DNA from: Aspergillus flavus
Taxonomy: Eukaryota; Ascomycota; Eurotiomycetes; Eurotiales; Aspergillaceae
Length of the DNA stretch: 64,000 bases
Direction of reading: 5' to 3'
Assembly (NCBI RefSeq): GCF_009017415.1
Contig: NC_092408.1
Coordinates: 2,294,001 to 2,358,000, forward strand
The notes below the pieces were generated by a model. That model was not told the DNA's origin. It did not search any database and was given only the letters and a program-made list of their open reading frames with translations. This document shows positions 45,185 to 57,900 of this stretch, piece after piece. Both the position numbers and the translations under genes were made by a program. The first letter of the stretch is position 1. Each line of letters opens with the position of its first letter.

Positions 45185-46970
45185 ATGGTTGACTACGAAC
45201 GCCGTCATCACGGGCCTAAGGGTGGCCGCAAAAGGCGCTATAGAGGTCAGTGTGAACTCTTCCCTTTTTTAGAAAAAGGAAAAGCTATGGCATCTACCGC
45301 ATTACCCTTTCTCTTGGCCCCTCGGATTGTGGTGTTTTGGTTGCTCTTTCTACTAACGAGTACTGCGCGGATACAGAAGACGATGACTATGATCGACGCC
45401 AGAGACGCAAATACGAAGAACCTTTGGTGGCGAAGGTCCGAAGACAGCTATTAACCATTGCGGAATCTGTATGATCACTTTGCTTCGATGCTGAGTTTTT
45501 GGTTATCAATGTCATGACTTACACTTTCATATTAGGCCGCCAGAAGAGCCGAAGACGATGTTGTAAACATTGCAAAAAGCGTCGCCGATAATTATGAGGA
45601 TGAGGAGCTGAGACAGACTTTTGTTGCTATCTCAGTTGACCTGTACGCTTAGCCTGGCCCTGGTTTTTCCGTTCGAATGCTAATACAATGCGACCCATGA
45701 CAGTGCCCTAGAGCAGCCGCTGAAAATCCCTTTTATCGCAGCGACGGTCTTGTCTGCCAATCTCTACAGATCAGAGCTTGTGTCCGATGTCCTTACAAAA
45801 GCGAGCGAATACTTACAACACTACATCAACAATGGGGCGTGGCGTGAAGTCAAGCTTCTTCTCCGACTTCTTGGATGCTTACAGATATTGTATGAAGGAG
45901 ATGGCATCTTCCCAATCCTGGAAGAGCTTTTTGAGCGTGCCGTTGTTCTGCAGACAGCCTCTTCTGAAGATGTGAGCAGTTTCGTTGTCTATTATGTGCA
46001 CATCCACTAATAAGTCGTGTATAGTTGCTAGGACTGGAACTCGTGAAGATAATTCTCTTCACCATTCCATACATAATGGCTTCTCCGATAACAGGTTTTG
46101 AGGCTCAGGCAAATGCCCTTCTTGAAAAGACAGACATCATTGCATCGACCCCGCATGCGTTGGTGGAATTGGTTAATCCGTTTAGCCCCGAACATGACAC
46201 TTCATCTGCTGCACAAAGCGTTATTAGCCTGCTTCAAAGTCAACTCCAGCAGGAAGCCAGCCGGAATTGGGAACTCGCATGTCTTCCTCGACCGTGGAAA
46301 GGTGGACGCGACAATGAAGAAGAGCAGAAACCCTTGGATTCCGGCGCAAAGCATGCATTCCCTCAAATAACTGTGCCCGACCCTGTACAAAATGGATCCA
46401 GGGCGATTTTCCCTGAAGTTTACATGTCCGTGTATTCCAACCAAGAGGTAGAAACTGTCCCTCCAACGTCGGACATTGCATCATCTCTGCTGCGGGACGC
46501 TCTTGTTGACACGATCAACATCCTCGACTTCAATCGTATTGCCACTGCCAAGTATCTCATTGACATTGACTGTTACTTTACGCCGCATACTTTCGTGAAG
46601 CGTGCAACCCCCTTCGACAGATTACGCGATATCTCCGGAGACCGCCCGACGTGGAAGCCCGAAGACGTGGCCGTGGATGCAGTTTTCTCTCAATTATTCC
46701 AACTTCCTTCCCCGCAGCACAAGCTTGTGTACTATCACTCAGTTCTCACCGAGTGCTGTAAGATTGCACCGGCTGCCATTGCTCCGAGCTTGGGGCGTGC
46801 GATTCGTTTTCTCTATCGCAGCTTGGAAACGATTGATCTGGATTTAAGCCATCGATTCTTGGATTGGTTTGCTCACCATCTAAGCAATTTTGGGTTCACA
46901 TGGAAATGGAGTGAATGGTCAGTCCCACCGCAACGATACAGATCCCTACCTTAACCCCAAAACAAACAAA

Positions 46971-47020
<50 letters not shown>

Positions 47021-48212
47021 ATAATAATAATAATAATAATAATAGAAGGCAGAATGAGGGGCTAACCGTTGAAAAAGGATCGATGACCTTGAACTTTCCT
47101 CAGTTCATCCAAAGATGGCCTTTATAATCGGCGCGCTGGACAAGGAGATCAGGTTAAGCTTTGCCCAGCGTATTAGAGGTACTCTTCCAGACCCTTATCA
47201 AGATTTGATTACAGAAGGCAAGGAGAAGGATACCCCCGACTTCAAATACTCATTGGATAGTAAGTTCATGCGCTCTAATCCTGTCGTGGACCTCTAAGAA
47301 CCTGTTGACTTATCTTCATCCTCGACAGCCACACCCTATGCCAACGAAGGCACCGAAATCATGCAGCTCATCCGTAAAAAAGCAACTGATGACGATATCC
47401 TCCCAATAATTAATGCTATTGAAGAGCAAGCTAGGGCGATGGGAGTTGAAGACCCTATGCTACCTTCAACAGATGCGTTCGTCACGGCAATTTGCTTCGT
47501 TGGGTCAAAATCACTTTCTCACGTACTGTCTTGCATTGAGCGAAACAAAGAACGGCTTCTGGCTATTGGCCCCAAGTCCACTCGTGCACGTCGCCAGATT
47601 ATAACCTCTGTCATGGAATATTGGACCGATCAGCCAGGAATCGGTATCAACATCATCGACAAGTTACTGAATTACACAATCCTAACGCCACTATCCGTCA
47701 TTGAGTGGGCACTGGTAGACAAGCTCGAGGCCGGGACGATTTTGGCAAGAACACATGTTTTTGAGATGATATCAGCCACTGTGGGAAAGGTCACCAACCG
47801 TCTGCGCCAAATCGTTGCGGCACGAACTCAGCCAGGTCTGTATGAGCCACAGTTGAGTGTTCTAGATGAAACCTTAAACCGTGAGAAGGCAGATATGCAG
47901 GCGCTCTTCAAGGTAATTGAAGATTCGATTATGTCAGTCGCCGAAGGTCACAACGATGAATTGATGGAAAGGGGTGACGGAAGTGGTGAGCTACCAGAGG
48001 ATGAAATCATCAGACAATGGGGATGTCGATGGCTGAGAGCGTTCAGGCGAAAAGCCGGCGTTGAGGAATCATTTATCGCTGAAGCCATGGCCACTGCAAC
48101 CCCTATCGGAACAACGGCGCCTCCGCCCCAGGAAGGTACCACGGCTATAGATGGTCCAGCAGATGGAGATCTAGACGTCGCGGATGCAGATGGGGCTGTG
48201 GATGTCTCATGA
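45185..48212 (+). CDS. cbc1: Nuclear cap-binding complex large subunit (CBP80)
   Basis: Seven exons, 45185-45245, 45377-45468, 45536-45642, 45704-45971, 46025-46917, 47078-47259 and 47329-48212, give 828 aa. A basic/acidic start (MVDYERRHHGPKGGRKRRYRE) precedes the MIF4G domain (VRRQLLTIAES, then LKIPFIAATVLSANLYRSELV). The second and third helical domains follow (NWELACLPRPW, LSNFGFTWKWSEW-IDDLELSSVHPK, KAIRL-type MAFIIGALDKEIRLSFAQRI). CBP80 binds CBP20, and together they hold the m7G cap of nascent RNA and steer splicing, export and decay. Intron 5 (46918-47077) carries two triplet microsatellites; its acceptor, AAAAAG|G, is fixed by the conserved W-IDDLEL reading. The tail is acidic (DGDLDVADADGAVDVS). 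Confidence 0.94.
46971..47043 (+). repeat. (TAC)16-(AAT)8 triplet microsatellite inside CBP80 intron 5
   Basis: About 49 bases of TAC repeat (46971-47019) run directly into 24 bases of AAT repeat (47020-47043), all inside the 160-base intron. The reading frame on either side stays intact only if the tract is spliced out. Confidence 0.9.
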
Positions 48213-49312
48213 AACGGTTATTAGGAGGTCATTGGGAGGATTTGCATATTAGCCTCTTCCGTCAACATTCGTCCTTTGTCTTGGTACTACTAAAAGAAGA
48301 GTAGCTGTATACTTATCTCTATTAGATATGCTTTTGTTTTCCCTTTTTTTTTCCCCTTCTTCTTTCTTCCATTCTTTCTTTCAATAAGGGATGCAGAAAG
48401 GCGTTTCTACACTGTAGTTCAAGACTGGTTCGATCTACTCACCAGCTGGCATCAGGAATTCGAAGGGTATTCAACTGCACAAAAGTCACTACCATGTCTC
48501 AAAGCACACTTCATAAGTTGGGCATTATTATCAGCACTACGGAGTAGATGTTGAAAGAGCAGCAAAATAAAAGCAAACTGGGAGTATTAGGATGTATACT
48601 TTATATTAATCACAGCATATAATACCATGATCATTATTCAATCTGACAGTTGTATACCTATCAACACTATACTTGATCACATACCTAGTATTCTGGTAGG
48701 AAACTCAAGGTGGTGCAACTAAGAGTTGGACTAACTAAGCAAGCTAGCCCGTTGTACTTTAGCGATGCAAGTGTCTTCGGCAGGTCGTAAGATATACATG
48801 TAAACATTGGTGACAATGGGGAACGGGTGAGATAGCTCTATGGTGATTTTCATTCCTGCTTCTAGCTATGATAGAAATATATATGTACAACGAAACCATG
48901 AACTTTGGAGGGGGGTTGCAGTGATTTGTACCGTTGGCAATGGTCCATATCACGATATGTCAGTGACTGTATAAATACAAAAACAGGCATGTAGTAATCA
49001 ATATACTATAAACAGTATTAAACAGTGTGGCTAGGGAAAAGAATCGACGGCAAAGACACGCACGCACAGGGCAAATTAAAAAAACATAAATATCGTAACA
49101 CTCACTGTCAGAAGCAAATGATCCAACTGAGAATATTGTTAGTGCCATGCAGAAGAAGGTTGTGGCTCTCTCCTCTGAAGAACTTGCCACACCCCGAGAG
49201 GGGTTTGACAACCTATAATATTCGCAACAGTCGCATAAGCCAGTCAACAGTAGTCCAAGAAGGTTTGATAAAAAGAAGACAAGAAGTCACATGACACACC
49301 CTGTGGTGTTAA
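48213..49312. other. Convergent gap, CBP80 / ERG3
   Basis: The 1.1 kb hold AT-rich 3' flanks and one exact TACGGAGTA (48538-48546). The minus frame at 48960-49247 has no family resemblance. Confidence 0.45.
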
Positions 49313-50434
49313 TTATAGGTCCTTCTTAGACTCATCCTCGACTAGGTATTTGCGATCATCGTCTCCTTCGACATCCTTGAGGATAGATTCCATCTCTTCG
49401 GTTTGTTTCTTCCATTCCTCCTTGTCCATCTTTGTCTCACGGCGGAAAAGTTCCTCGTTTGGTTTTCGGTAACTCCCTCCCAATCGATCCCATAGCGTGG
49501 TAAATTGCCCATAATTGTAGTTAAAGTAAAGATGGTGCATTGTATGGCAGGCAGCCCCATTGATGACCGGGCTGTTGGCAACATATTCGCCGTCATGGAT
49601 CAATACGGTCCAGAGGTTAATAAAACCGAAGAGAAAAACGTAGGCGACCTTCTGGAGTGGGAATATGAACGGAAATACGTGGTATGGGACACTCTGAGAC
49701 CATCCATCCAGCGGATGGAAGGCATGTGAGGCGAAAGGGCTGGGCATAATCCACTTGTGGTGCGGCTTATGTAAAGACTTATAGATCAACGGGTGGTGTA
49801 AGCCGCGGTGGATCCAGTAAATGCAGAAATCGGTGAATGCAATGAACAATGGGAACTGTATGATGCTGTAGTACGGAAAAGGCTCGTCGGAGAAACCATC
49901 ATACAACTTTGCATAACCCCGTACCTCGGCGACCAAAAAAGGGGCAGTCAGAAGAGACATGATGGGCATAGATCCCATGGTCTGTGCAATCTCCATGGGA
50001 ATTTGGTTTTTGAGGAACTTCGGGTGTTTGACGGTAGTCTTGTCCCAGATGAAAATATAAGACAGTGTTGCAGATATGAAATAGGTGATAAGGCCGAATA
50101 TCCTTTTTTCATGAATGGCCATTAGACGCCGAATTCAGCCTTAGCGAAAGGGGTTCTTTGCATACCAGACAATCAAGAAGAAGCTCAGGAATTGGCGATA
50201 GATGTTGTTCCTAGGCCAAGCACTCATGTACGCGTACTTCGAGGGTTCCAGATAAATCAGGTGTGTGGCCGGTTCATAGATGAAGGGCTGGGATGCGCCG
50301 AAGAAGGACAGTGTGTTATTGGCCGCATGATTAAAGCCAGGGAACGAAACTGAGGACGAAAGCGAGACGGGGAGAAGAGCGGCGTATAAGCGGTCACCGA
50401 TGAAGGTGTCCCAGACTTCGAGGGCGATATCCAT
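49313..50434 (-). CDS. erg3: C-5 sterol desaturase (ERG3)
   Basis: Two exons, 50434-50166 and 50102-49313, joined in phase 2 over a 63-base intron, give 352 aa. The fatty-acid-hydroxylase superfamily histidine boxes that bind the di-iron site are present: HRGLHH, HKPHHKW and HTMHH. About four hydrophobic segments (for example FLSFFLIVWIFGLITYFISATLSYIFIW and VAYVFLFGFINLWTVLI) fit an ER membrane enzyme. The start MDIALEVWDTFIGDRLYAALLP matches the Erg3 family. It introduces the C5-C6 double bond late in ergosterol synthesis. The tail is rich in Lys and Glu (KMDKEEWKKQTEEMESIL). Upstream frames continue a little further but have no ATG. Confidence 0.95.
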
Positions 50435-52418
50435 GATCCCTTGAGAACCAATCTGAAATTCGGGTCCGACGAAATAAAAAACGGCCACTAACTGGCAGTG
50501 CGTCCCAATTGTTGTAAGGTTTGGAAAGGGAATGAGAAAGCGGACGAGAAGAGAATCAAGTCGGGGAAATCAGAAGGGAGGATTTTTAAGGATAGTTTGG
50601 AAATTAAGTAAAGTGGAGAGAAGAGGAAATTGATGTGAAGTATGGACGGGAATGAATAAAAGGAAAATAGCCTATGAGAAACAAGCTCGGCATCACACCA
50701 GGCGGAACACTCACAGCCGTTCCCCGTTTTTTCGTACCTTTCGAACGAACTTGGGCTTCTTTTCGCAGTTCGGAAAGTGATGGTGGAGAAGTAGTTATCT
50801 ACTAGGTGGGAAGGGCGAAGAAATTCAAAATAAAAATAAAAAGAAATCTCACACAACTAGGGCTGTCATTATTGTGAACTAGGAAAAGGGGGGAAAGGGA
50901 GATGCACAACTTATGGACCGGATCGAAAGAATCTGAAGTAAATAAATAGTCACTAGTATTATCCAACAAATACAAACCGTCGGTTGAAAGTTACCAGGTA
51001 CTTTTATCATACTGTACCTTGCAGACATCGTCTCCATTCGCCAGGCTATTCAACTAGTAGTAACCGCTCTTTTAATAAGATAGCCTTATTGAACAGTCCA
51101 TGTAAAGGTCTATAAGCCTCTCAAGACATTAATAATAGATTAAGTAGGCTACAATCAGACGAAGTCTTCTTTTCTAGAATAAATCAGGAACAGTTATAGG
51201 TATGTATCCTTAAACAGATCCACGGAGACTGTGGGGTACCATAGAAAGCGTTTCTAGATCTCAGCTTCGCATACATTTGTATCAACACCTGTAAATATAT
51301 GAACAGAAGCACAAGTTTCCGAAGAGTGTAGTGTGCTGGGACATGCCATTCATAATTCTTACTGTTAACAATCTGATTTGTTAGAGGGAAAGAGCTATTG
51401 GAATGGACGTTTAGGTTTACTTCCTCTTTACTCCATACAAAGAGCACAAATATCTTCCCTGAGATAGCTTAGGACGACTTCAGTACCAAGAACAGTAACA
51501 ATACAGCTTTTCATCCCCTTAGATGTATGTATGTATGTATGTACACTACACACTATATACTCCGTACATCCAACCTACTGAGTCGTTTCCCTGAAATGGA
51601 ATTGTCAAAATTGTTGTTCTAAATGTATTATATAATATATTCAATCTCTTAATTTCTTTCATTCATTCGCATTTGTTTTTCCTTAAAAAAAAGAAAAGGA
51701 AAAAAGAATCAGTAATAAATAAAATGGTCAGGCTAATATCGTTGAGACCTTGTCTCCAGAAAAGATAAGAAACAGTATATCATGATCATGACAACGGTAA
51801 GGGCTAAAGAAAATAAATAAATACACTATGTAAATTCAATATTGTGGGAAACTATTTAAGAGATGGGTTAACTATGGTGATATTACTAGGAGTAAGTATT
51901 TACCCATGGGCATAAATCCACTTTTGGAACTCTTAATACTGTCCCTTCCTCTGCAAACGGTCTTTCGGGAAGCCCCGCCAGGCTAAAAAGGGGCCAGTCC
52001 CGTCGCTTCTTCGCCTATCGCCTCGCTTCTCGCGCCAAACCTTCAGCCGCCTTCTGCCCCCATCCATTTCCAGCCTTGATCTCCGTGCTTGAACTGTCAT
52101 CTCCAAACCTCAACTGCATCTCCTTTCCTAACAGCCCCTTCCACGTCTTTACCGCCTCACAACACCCGCCCTTATTAATTCATATTGCCACAGCGGTTGG
52201 TCCCCAGGGGCGCGCTGTGATGCGGCTGCATTGACTTTCTACCAGCAGCCTTTGTCGTTTCTGGTCGGCCCGTTTGTCAAATCGAAACCAACCGTTCGTT
52301 CCTCACCTCGCGCGAACAATCCCTTCATTGGTCCCGCCTGATCGCCCTGAGCTATCTTCAATCATACCTTTGATCTTTGTCAATATCTACTGGGCACACA
52401 GACTAAGAGTAACGCGCA
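50435..52418. promoter_or_regulatory. Divergent gap, ERG3 / RcoA
   Basis: The 2.0 kb hold both upstream regions. Contents include a short ATGT repeat (about 51532-51543), one exact TACTCCGTA (51558-51566), and a C/T-rich block (about 51950-52400) likely to be the RcoA leader. No supported gene. Confidence 0.45.
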
Positions 52419-54959
52419 ATGTATAACACACATCGCGGGATGGTTCCCGCTCCCAACTCCCGTCTGACGGAGTTGCTTGATCAACTGCGCCAGGAATTTG
52501 AGAATCAATCAAGGAGCACTGGCGAGTTTGAACATCAATGTATGTGTGCATTTGAATTCTCTTCCTCTGATTATCTGAAGCTGCCTCGTGTCAACCCCCA
52601 TGGCCAGTCCCGCCAGGCATACTTCCCTACAAGTTCTTACATGATCGGCCCCTCCGCCGATACATCTGTCGCATGAAGCGCGATAGCTCGCTTGGAATTA
52701 CCGGGGGCTCTCTCTGTTTCTATTAGTCAGAGAAGAGAGAATTAAACGTTACATAAAAATGGATTGCTGACAATCCTTTCAGTAACCGGACAGCTTCAAG
52801 AAATGGAAATGATTCGGCAGAAAGTCTACCAGCTGGAACAAGCACAAATCAAGATGAAGCAAGAGTACGTGTCTACGGAATGGCCTTCCAAAGACAATAG
52901 CCTTTTTCGGAAGCTAATTCTTTACAGCTATGAAGCGGAAATTCGCGTGCTGCGTCATGAGCTCGAGTCGCGCGGTGTTCAACCTGTCTCTTCCCATATT
53001 GCTGGCCCAGCACAGCACGCTGGCCCTTCTCAAGCCCCCCCGCCCGCACTGGGCCATGGCCCCAGTAATTTATTTGGTGGGATCATGGCCAACCAAGGAG
53101 GTAGTGGTCCCGGTCTTGCCCCTCCCCCTCCCCAGGATCAGCAGCCTCCCCAGCATACCCTTCAACAGCCTGCTCCCGCGGCTCAGCAAGGAGCGCCGCA
53201 GCCACCGCAGAGCTCTTTTGGGGGATATCAGCCTGGTGCTGCTGTGAACGGTATGTTGTTACTGAGTTCATGATTGGTTCTTTGATGTCTGACCCGTAGT
53301 CGCGGATTTTCTGTACAGGCTACGCACCTCCACCTCCGCCCACCGCCTCTCCTGGACCTGGAAAGAGACCCCGTGCTCCTCCCGGACCAGCAACTCCCCA
53401 GCAAACCCATCAACTGGCCTACCCTGATCCTCGTGTGTCGCCTCAGTTGGCCCGGCCCACCCCACCTAGCCAAGCCCTTGTTCGTGACCGCCCAGGTAAC
53501 ATGTTGGCCAACTGGAATCCAGATGATTTACCTGCCTCGCAAAAGCGTGAGGGTGCTGATTGGTACGCTGTATTCAACCCAGAGGTACAGCGTGTGTTGG
53601 ATGTCGAGCTGGTACATCACCTTGTTCATGATAGTGTGGTTTGCTGCGTGCGTTTCAGCCGGGACGGCAAATATCTTGCAACAGGTTGCAATCGTTCCGC
53701 TCAAATTTTTGATGTCACCACCGGCCAGAATGTGGCTACCCTTCAGGATGAGAATGTGGACAAAAATGGCGATCTTTATATCCGCAGCGTTTGCTTCAGT
53801 CCTGATGGCAAGTTCCTCGCGACCGGCGCCGAGGATAAGCAAATTCGGGTAAGTCTGAGTACAGCTCTTCTGTTGTCGTCAAGGCTCGTGATATTCACTT
53901 TTTAAATCCCTGCGAGTGCTGGCAAGAGCAATTGTCTATCATTTTTTTTAATGAACCACATCATACCTGGCCTCCGTTTCCCTTGTTTGGTTATTTGGTC
54001 AGGAGACTAATTGTGTGGGCTTAGGTTTGGGACATTGCTGCTCGGACCATCAAGCATATCTTCACTGGTCATGAGCAAGATATTTACTCTCTTGACTTTG
54101 CTGGCAACGGCCGCTATATTGCTTCCGGCAGCGGAGACAAGACTGTTCGCCTATGGGATATTCTGGATGGCAAGCTTGTCTACACTCTCAGCATCGAAGA
54201 TGGTGTGACCACCGTTGCTATGTCCCCCGATGGTCACTACGTCGCAGCTGGCTCCCTGGACAAGAGCGTTCGCGTCTGGGACACTACCACCGGCTATTTA
54301 GTTGAACGGCTGGAAAGCCCTGATGGACATAAAGATAGCGTTTACTCGGTCGCTTTCGCGCCAAATGGTCGGGATCTAGTTAGCGGCAGTCTCGATAAGA
54401 CTATCAAGCTCTGGGAGCTTAATGTTCCCCGTGGTGCATTCCCTGGAACTGGGGTCAAAGGTGGTAAATGCATTCGGACTTTCGAGGGCCACAAGGTTTG
54501 TTAATGCCTGCGACTGCAACTACGGCTTTCTGTGTATGTTGAACCAAATCAAATAGATGCTAACACTTTCGGCTTAGGACTTTGTGCTCAGCGTTTGCCT
54601 GACTCCAGACGGACACTGGGTTATGAGTGGCTCTAAGGATCGGGGTGTCCAGTTCTGGGATCCAATTACAGGAAATGCGCAGATGATGCTACAAGGCCAC
54701 AAAAATTCTGGTTAGTATCAAAATATTTTGCGGATGATGTCTTCGTCTAACTTGGTGATAGTTATCTCGGTGGCTCCCAGCCCGACAAACAACTTGTTCG
54801 CCACCGGTAGTGGTGACATGCGTGCAAGAATCTGGAGGTATGTGCTTCTATTCAACTCACAGCCGTAATTTGACAGGGCTTTCCATACCATCTTTTATGA
54901 ATGTGTGTTTCTGACCTCGTTTCCTCTTGCTAAGGTACTCTACATACACTGGACGGTGA
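52419..54959 (+). CDS. rcoA: Global co-repressor RcoA/Tup1
   Basis: Eight exons, 52419-52539, 52783-52864, 52928-53250, 53319-53848, 54025-54495, 54578-54710, 54762-54837 and 54935-54959, give 586 aa. The N-terminal ~80 residues are the Tup1 tetramerisation coiled coil ([17 protein letters not shown], then [23 protein letters not shown]). A Pro/Gln-rich linker follows. The propeller is introduced by [34 protein letters not shown] and contains seven WD40 blades, such as [19 protein letters not shown] and [15 protein letters not shown] repeats. The last exon has only 25 bases and encodes the terminal YSTYTGR. Tup1 with Ssn6 represses many genes, including glucose-repressed ones, by recruitment through DNA-binding factors in the nucleus. 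Intron 1 is unusually long here (243 bases). Confidence 0.95.
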
Positions 54960-57900
54960 TGGGCTGCTCCTGAGAAGGTTTGACGCACATATGGCTTTAT
55001 ACTCTCTATGTTTCACCTATTCCGGCCAGTTTGGTTTTCAGTTGGGTGCTGCGCTGCCCAAGACCATTTCTTCTTTCGCTCGCAACCTCCACATTTACCT
55101 CATGAGTGATGTATGGGTCAAGTCAAGTCAGAGAAACAAACAGGAAAAAAAGAAAACAAGACAGAAAAAAAAAAGGCAATGTGTGTATGGATAGTAATTT
55201 GGCTGATTGTCGATTCTTTCGTGTGATCTTGGGCTTTACTTGTCATGGATTAGCCCGGTAGTGAATTTGAAGGAGCTAGATGCGATTATCTCAAGGGCGC
55301 ACCGTGGATGCCTACTTATTGTAGAAGGCGCGCCGAACTCCCGTTGGAATGAGAAACCGGGGCTTGCGTAAACACCTCTATCGAATCGCCTCAGTCCCTA
55401 CAGGTCGGATGGGCCTCATCAAACTTATTTAAGATTAGCTCTCTTAGACTCGTCAACCCTCCCCTGCTCTGTTTTTATTACGAAGGGAGGACTCGGGGTA
55501 TTGAGTGAGGGGCTTATGATTCCTATACTATACTTATTGCGCTTGGGGTTGTAACTGAGCTGGCGAGGCTATGTTGCCTTACGAAGCATCATCTCACTTT
55601 TGGGGGAAGGTTCTTATGCCTTCGGCGAGGGAAAGAAAAGCCATCAAGAGTTCCTACGGAGTACAGAGTAAGAGAACCTGGGAGGGGGAAAGATGACCGG
55701 AAAGACTCCGTAACGACCCTAGAAGAATATAGGAGGGTAGCAGGGTCGCCCTGACTGCATTCAGTTGCTTTCCAATCTAGCGTATTGAGGTATGGACCCT
55801 TTACTGTATACCTCAGTACTATACAGAACACGACTGTCTAGAATAGGCAGTATTCGTACCTCGTATCACAACAAGCATGGCGATATAGCTCAACATGATG
55901 GAGGTGAGATGATTGCATTGTTCATCTGGCGCAATGTGAAATTTTCCAATAGATCAGATAAACTGACTTGATGACAACTAAAAGTTTCAAAGGTCAGTAT
56001 TAGAGGCCAAGGTAATGAGAATCTTGAGAATAACCCTGTACCGGACAGTGTCATTGATCAGATCATGGAGATTAGTCCTGATTGTGATTCATATAAAGCG
56101 ACCGGCTCAATAAGAATAAAAATAGGTTAGCAATCCTAGTCCTTTTGCATCTTTGACCAGCCCTGACGATCACGAGGGATCTGGCCATTCTAGCTTAGGT
56201 TGAATACTAGCTCAGGACTCCATCACAAGGGTGGGGGGGAGACAAAAATTCAAAATCCAAAAAGTATCGAGTCCAGTGCATACACCAGTCAGCTTCTGTC
56301 CAGCAGTAGATTTTTCGGAGCCATGGGCGGCTATTGGGAAATAGGTATTTTATCTTACAGGCGGAGAAGAATTCAATGCCGCGCTGATCCGCTCAAAAGT
56401 CGGCAGCAACCAAAAAAATATATTAATAAAATAGCTAAAAAAAAATAAAAATAAAAATAAAAAAAAAAAATAAACCCCAGTCTGTTTTCCTGCTTTCCTT
56501 TCTTCCCTTTTTACCTACCCTTTATGTTGCAGAAATCAGCTTGAGTAATTATGATCAGCAGTTTTCGCTCCGAAGTCTGGTAGACAAAGAAGCTATCTAT
56601 ATTATACCACTCTTTTGGTAAGCCTAACAATCCAGTAAATAATGGGATTGTCCTCTCCTGCATCGGAAGTGCAGGTGGGAAGGATTCCATCTAGCAGGCT
56701 AAGATCACTGACGAACCATACAATAGATGTATGTGAAGCTAGGACACTGCTAACTACATATGGCGTCCCGAACCCACTGTAAGGGCTCGAGGGAAATAAA
56801 TGCAATATCCTCCGAAATATGGGTCAGAGCAAACAGCATGCATGCCCTTTCCCTGTCTAGGCTAAAGTGGCTCTTAGGATGCAATTACAAATGGATGAGT
56901 CGTTGAAGAGCTCTACAACCGATTATTCGTCATTGCTTTGTACACCTAGCCATGATTATCTACCCAGTTTGCCTCTAGGGCTAAGCAGAATGGATTAACT
57001 CTGTGATGGGTCCTGCAGTGCCTGAACCAAGACTCAGGATTCAAACCCCCTGCTAGTAGATTGCTGTGTGATGGTGTGAAATGATATCCTGCTAATAGAT
57101 CAGTGCATGTGATGTATCTTGTTTCCAGCCACACCCCTTGTTTGCTTTCATGTCTTTGGTAAATCTTTGTTGAACAGGCAGTGGATATTATATGCCAATA
57201 TCATGTGTGTAGTAGGATGTATGTACTGTATATCCATATATTACGCAGGTGTATGCTCAGTTATGGGAGGTAAAATAACAGTGCGTGTAATATAATATGT
57301 ACGATGTAAATTTTCCCTTGTCATTTTGGGAGGTAATCACTAGAGCTCCACTAGTTTCTTTTTCTTTCCTTTTCTTCCTCTTTTTTTTTTTTTTCCCTCT
57401 CCCCTTTAGCGTCTCGTGTTGTTTCAGGCCAGTAAGAAAGCGAGAACAATCGAAGGGTACCAGGATTAGAGCTGGTCCAATCAGTGACATGCCTATGTAC
57501 TATTAGTAGGTACTATTTAACATTTCCACCTTACGCGGCTTATGGATAATCTGAAGACCGCGTGTTCATGTTGAATCTTTCCTTGTACTTTATTTACACA
57601 TGTTCCTATGAGTTTATCGATATACCAAGTAGTGGAATGACGCATCGATCCATGGATCATCATGAAGAAGGCCCGGCCCGCTACAGCAACGGGGGATGAT
57701 TGAAATGGTTAGCATCTTCCTTTCAATGCGTTAACCGTAAAATTTGCAGCCACAAAGATCTTCTTGAGCCTAGCTTCTCTCACTCTCTGCCCGGCTATCC
57801 CTCGGTCATATATTCAATCATTTTAATGATTTATTTTCTGTCCAAGAGTATCGATTCATGGGGTTAAAGATCCAATGAATGAAGAGTGCTATAGGGGATG

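Noticed and set aside
48960..49247. Minus 95-codon frame with hydrophobic Cys-rich translation near ERG3.
   Set aside because: No signal-peptide logic at its start, no known resemblance, and it lies in a convergent 3' region.
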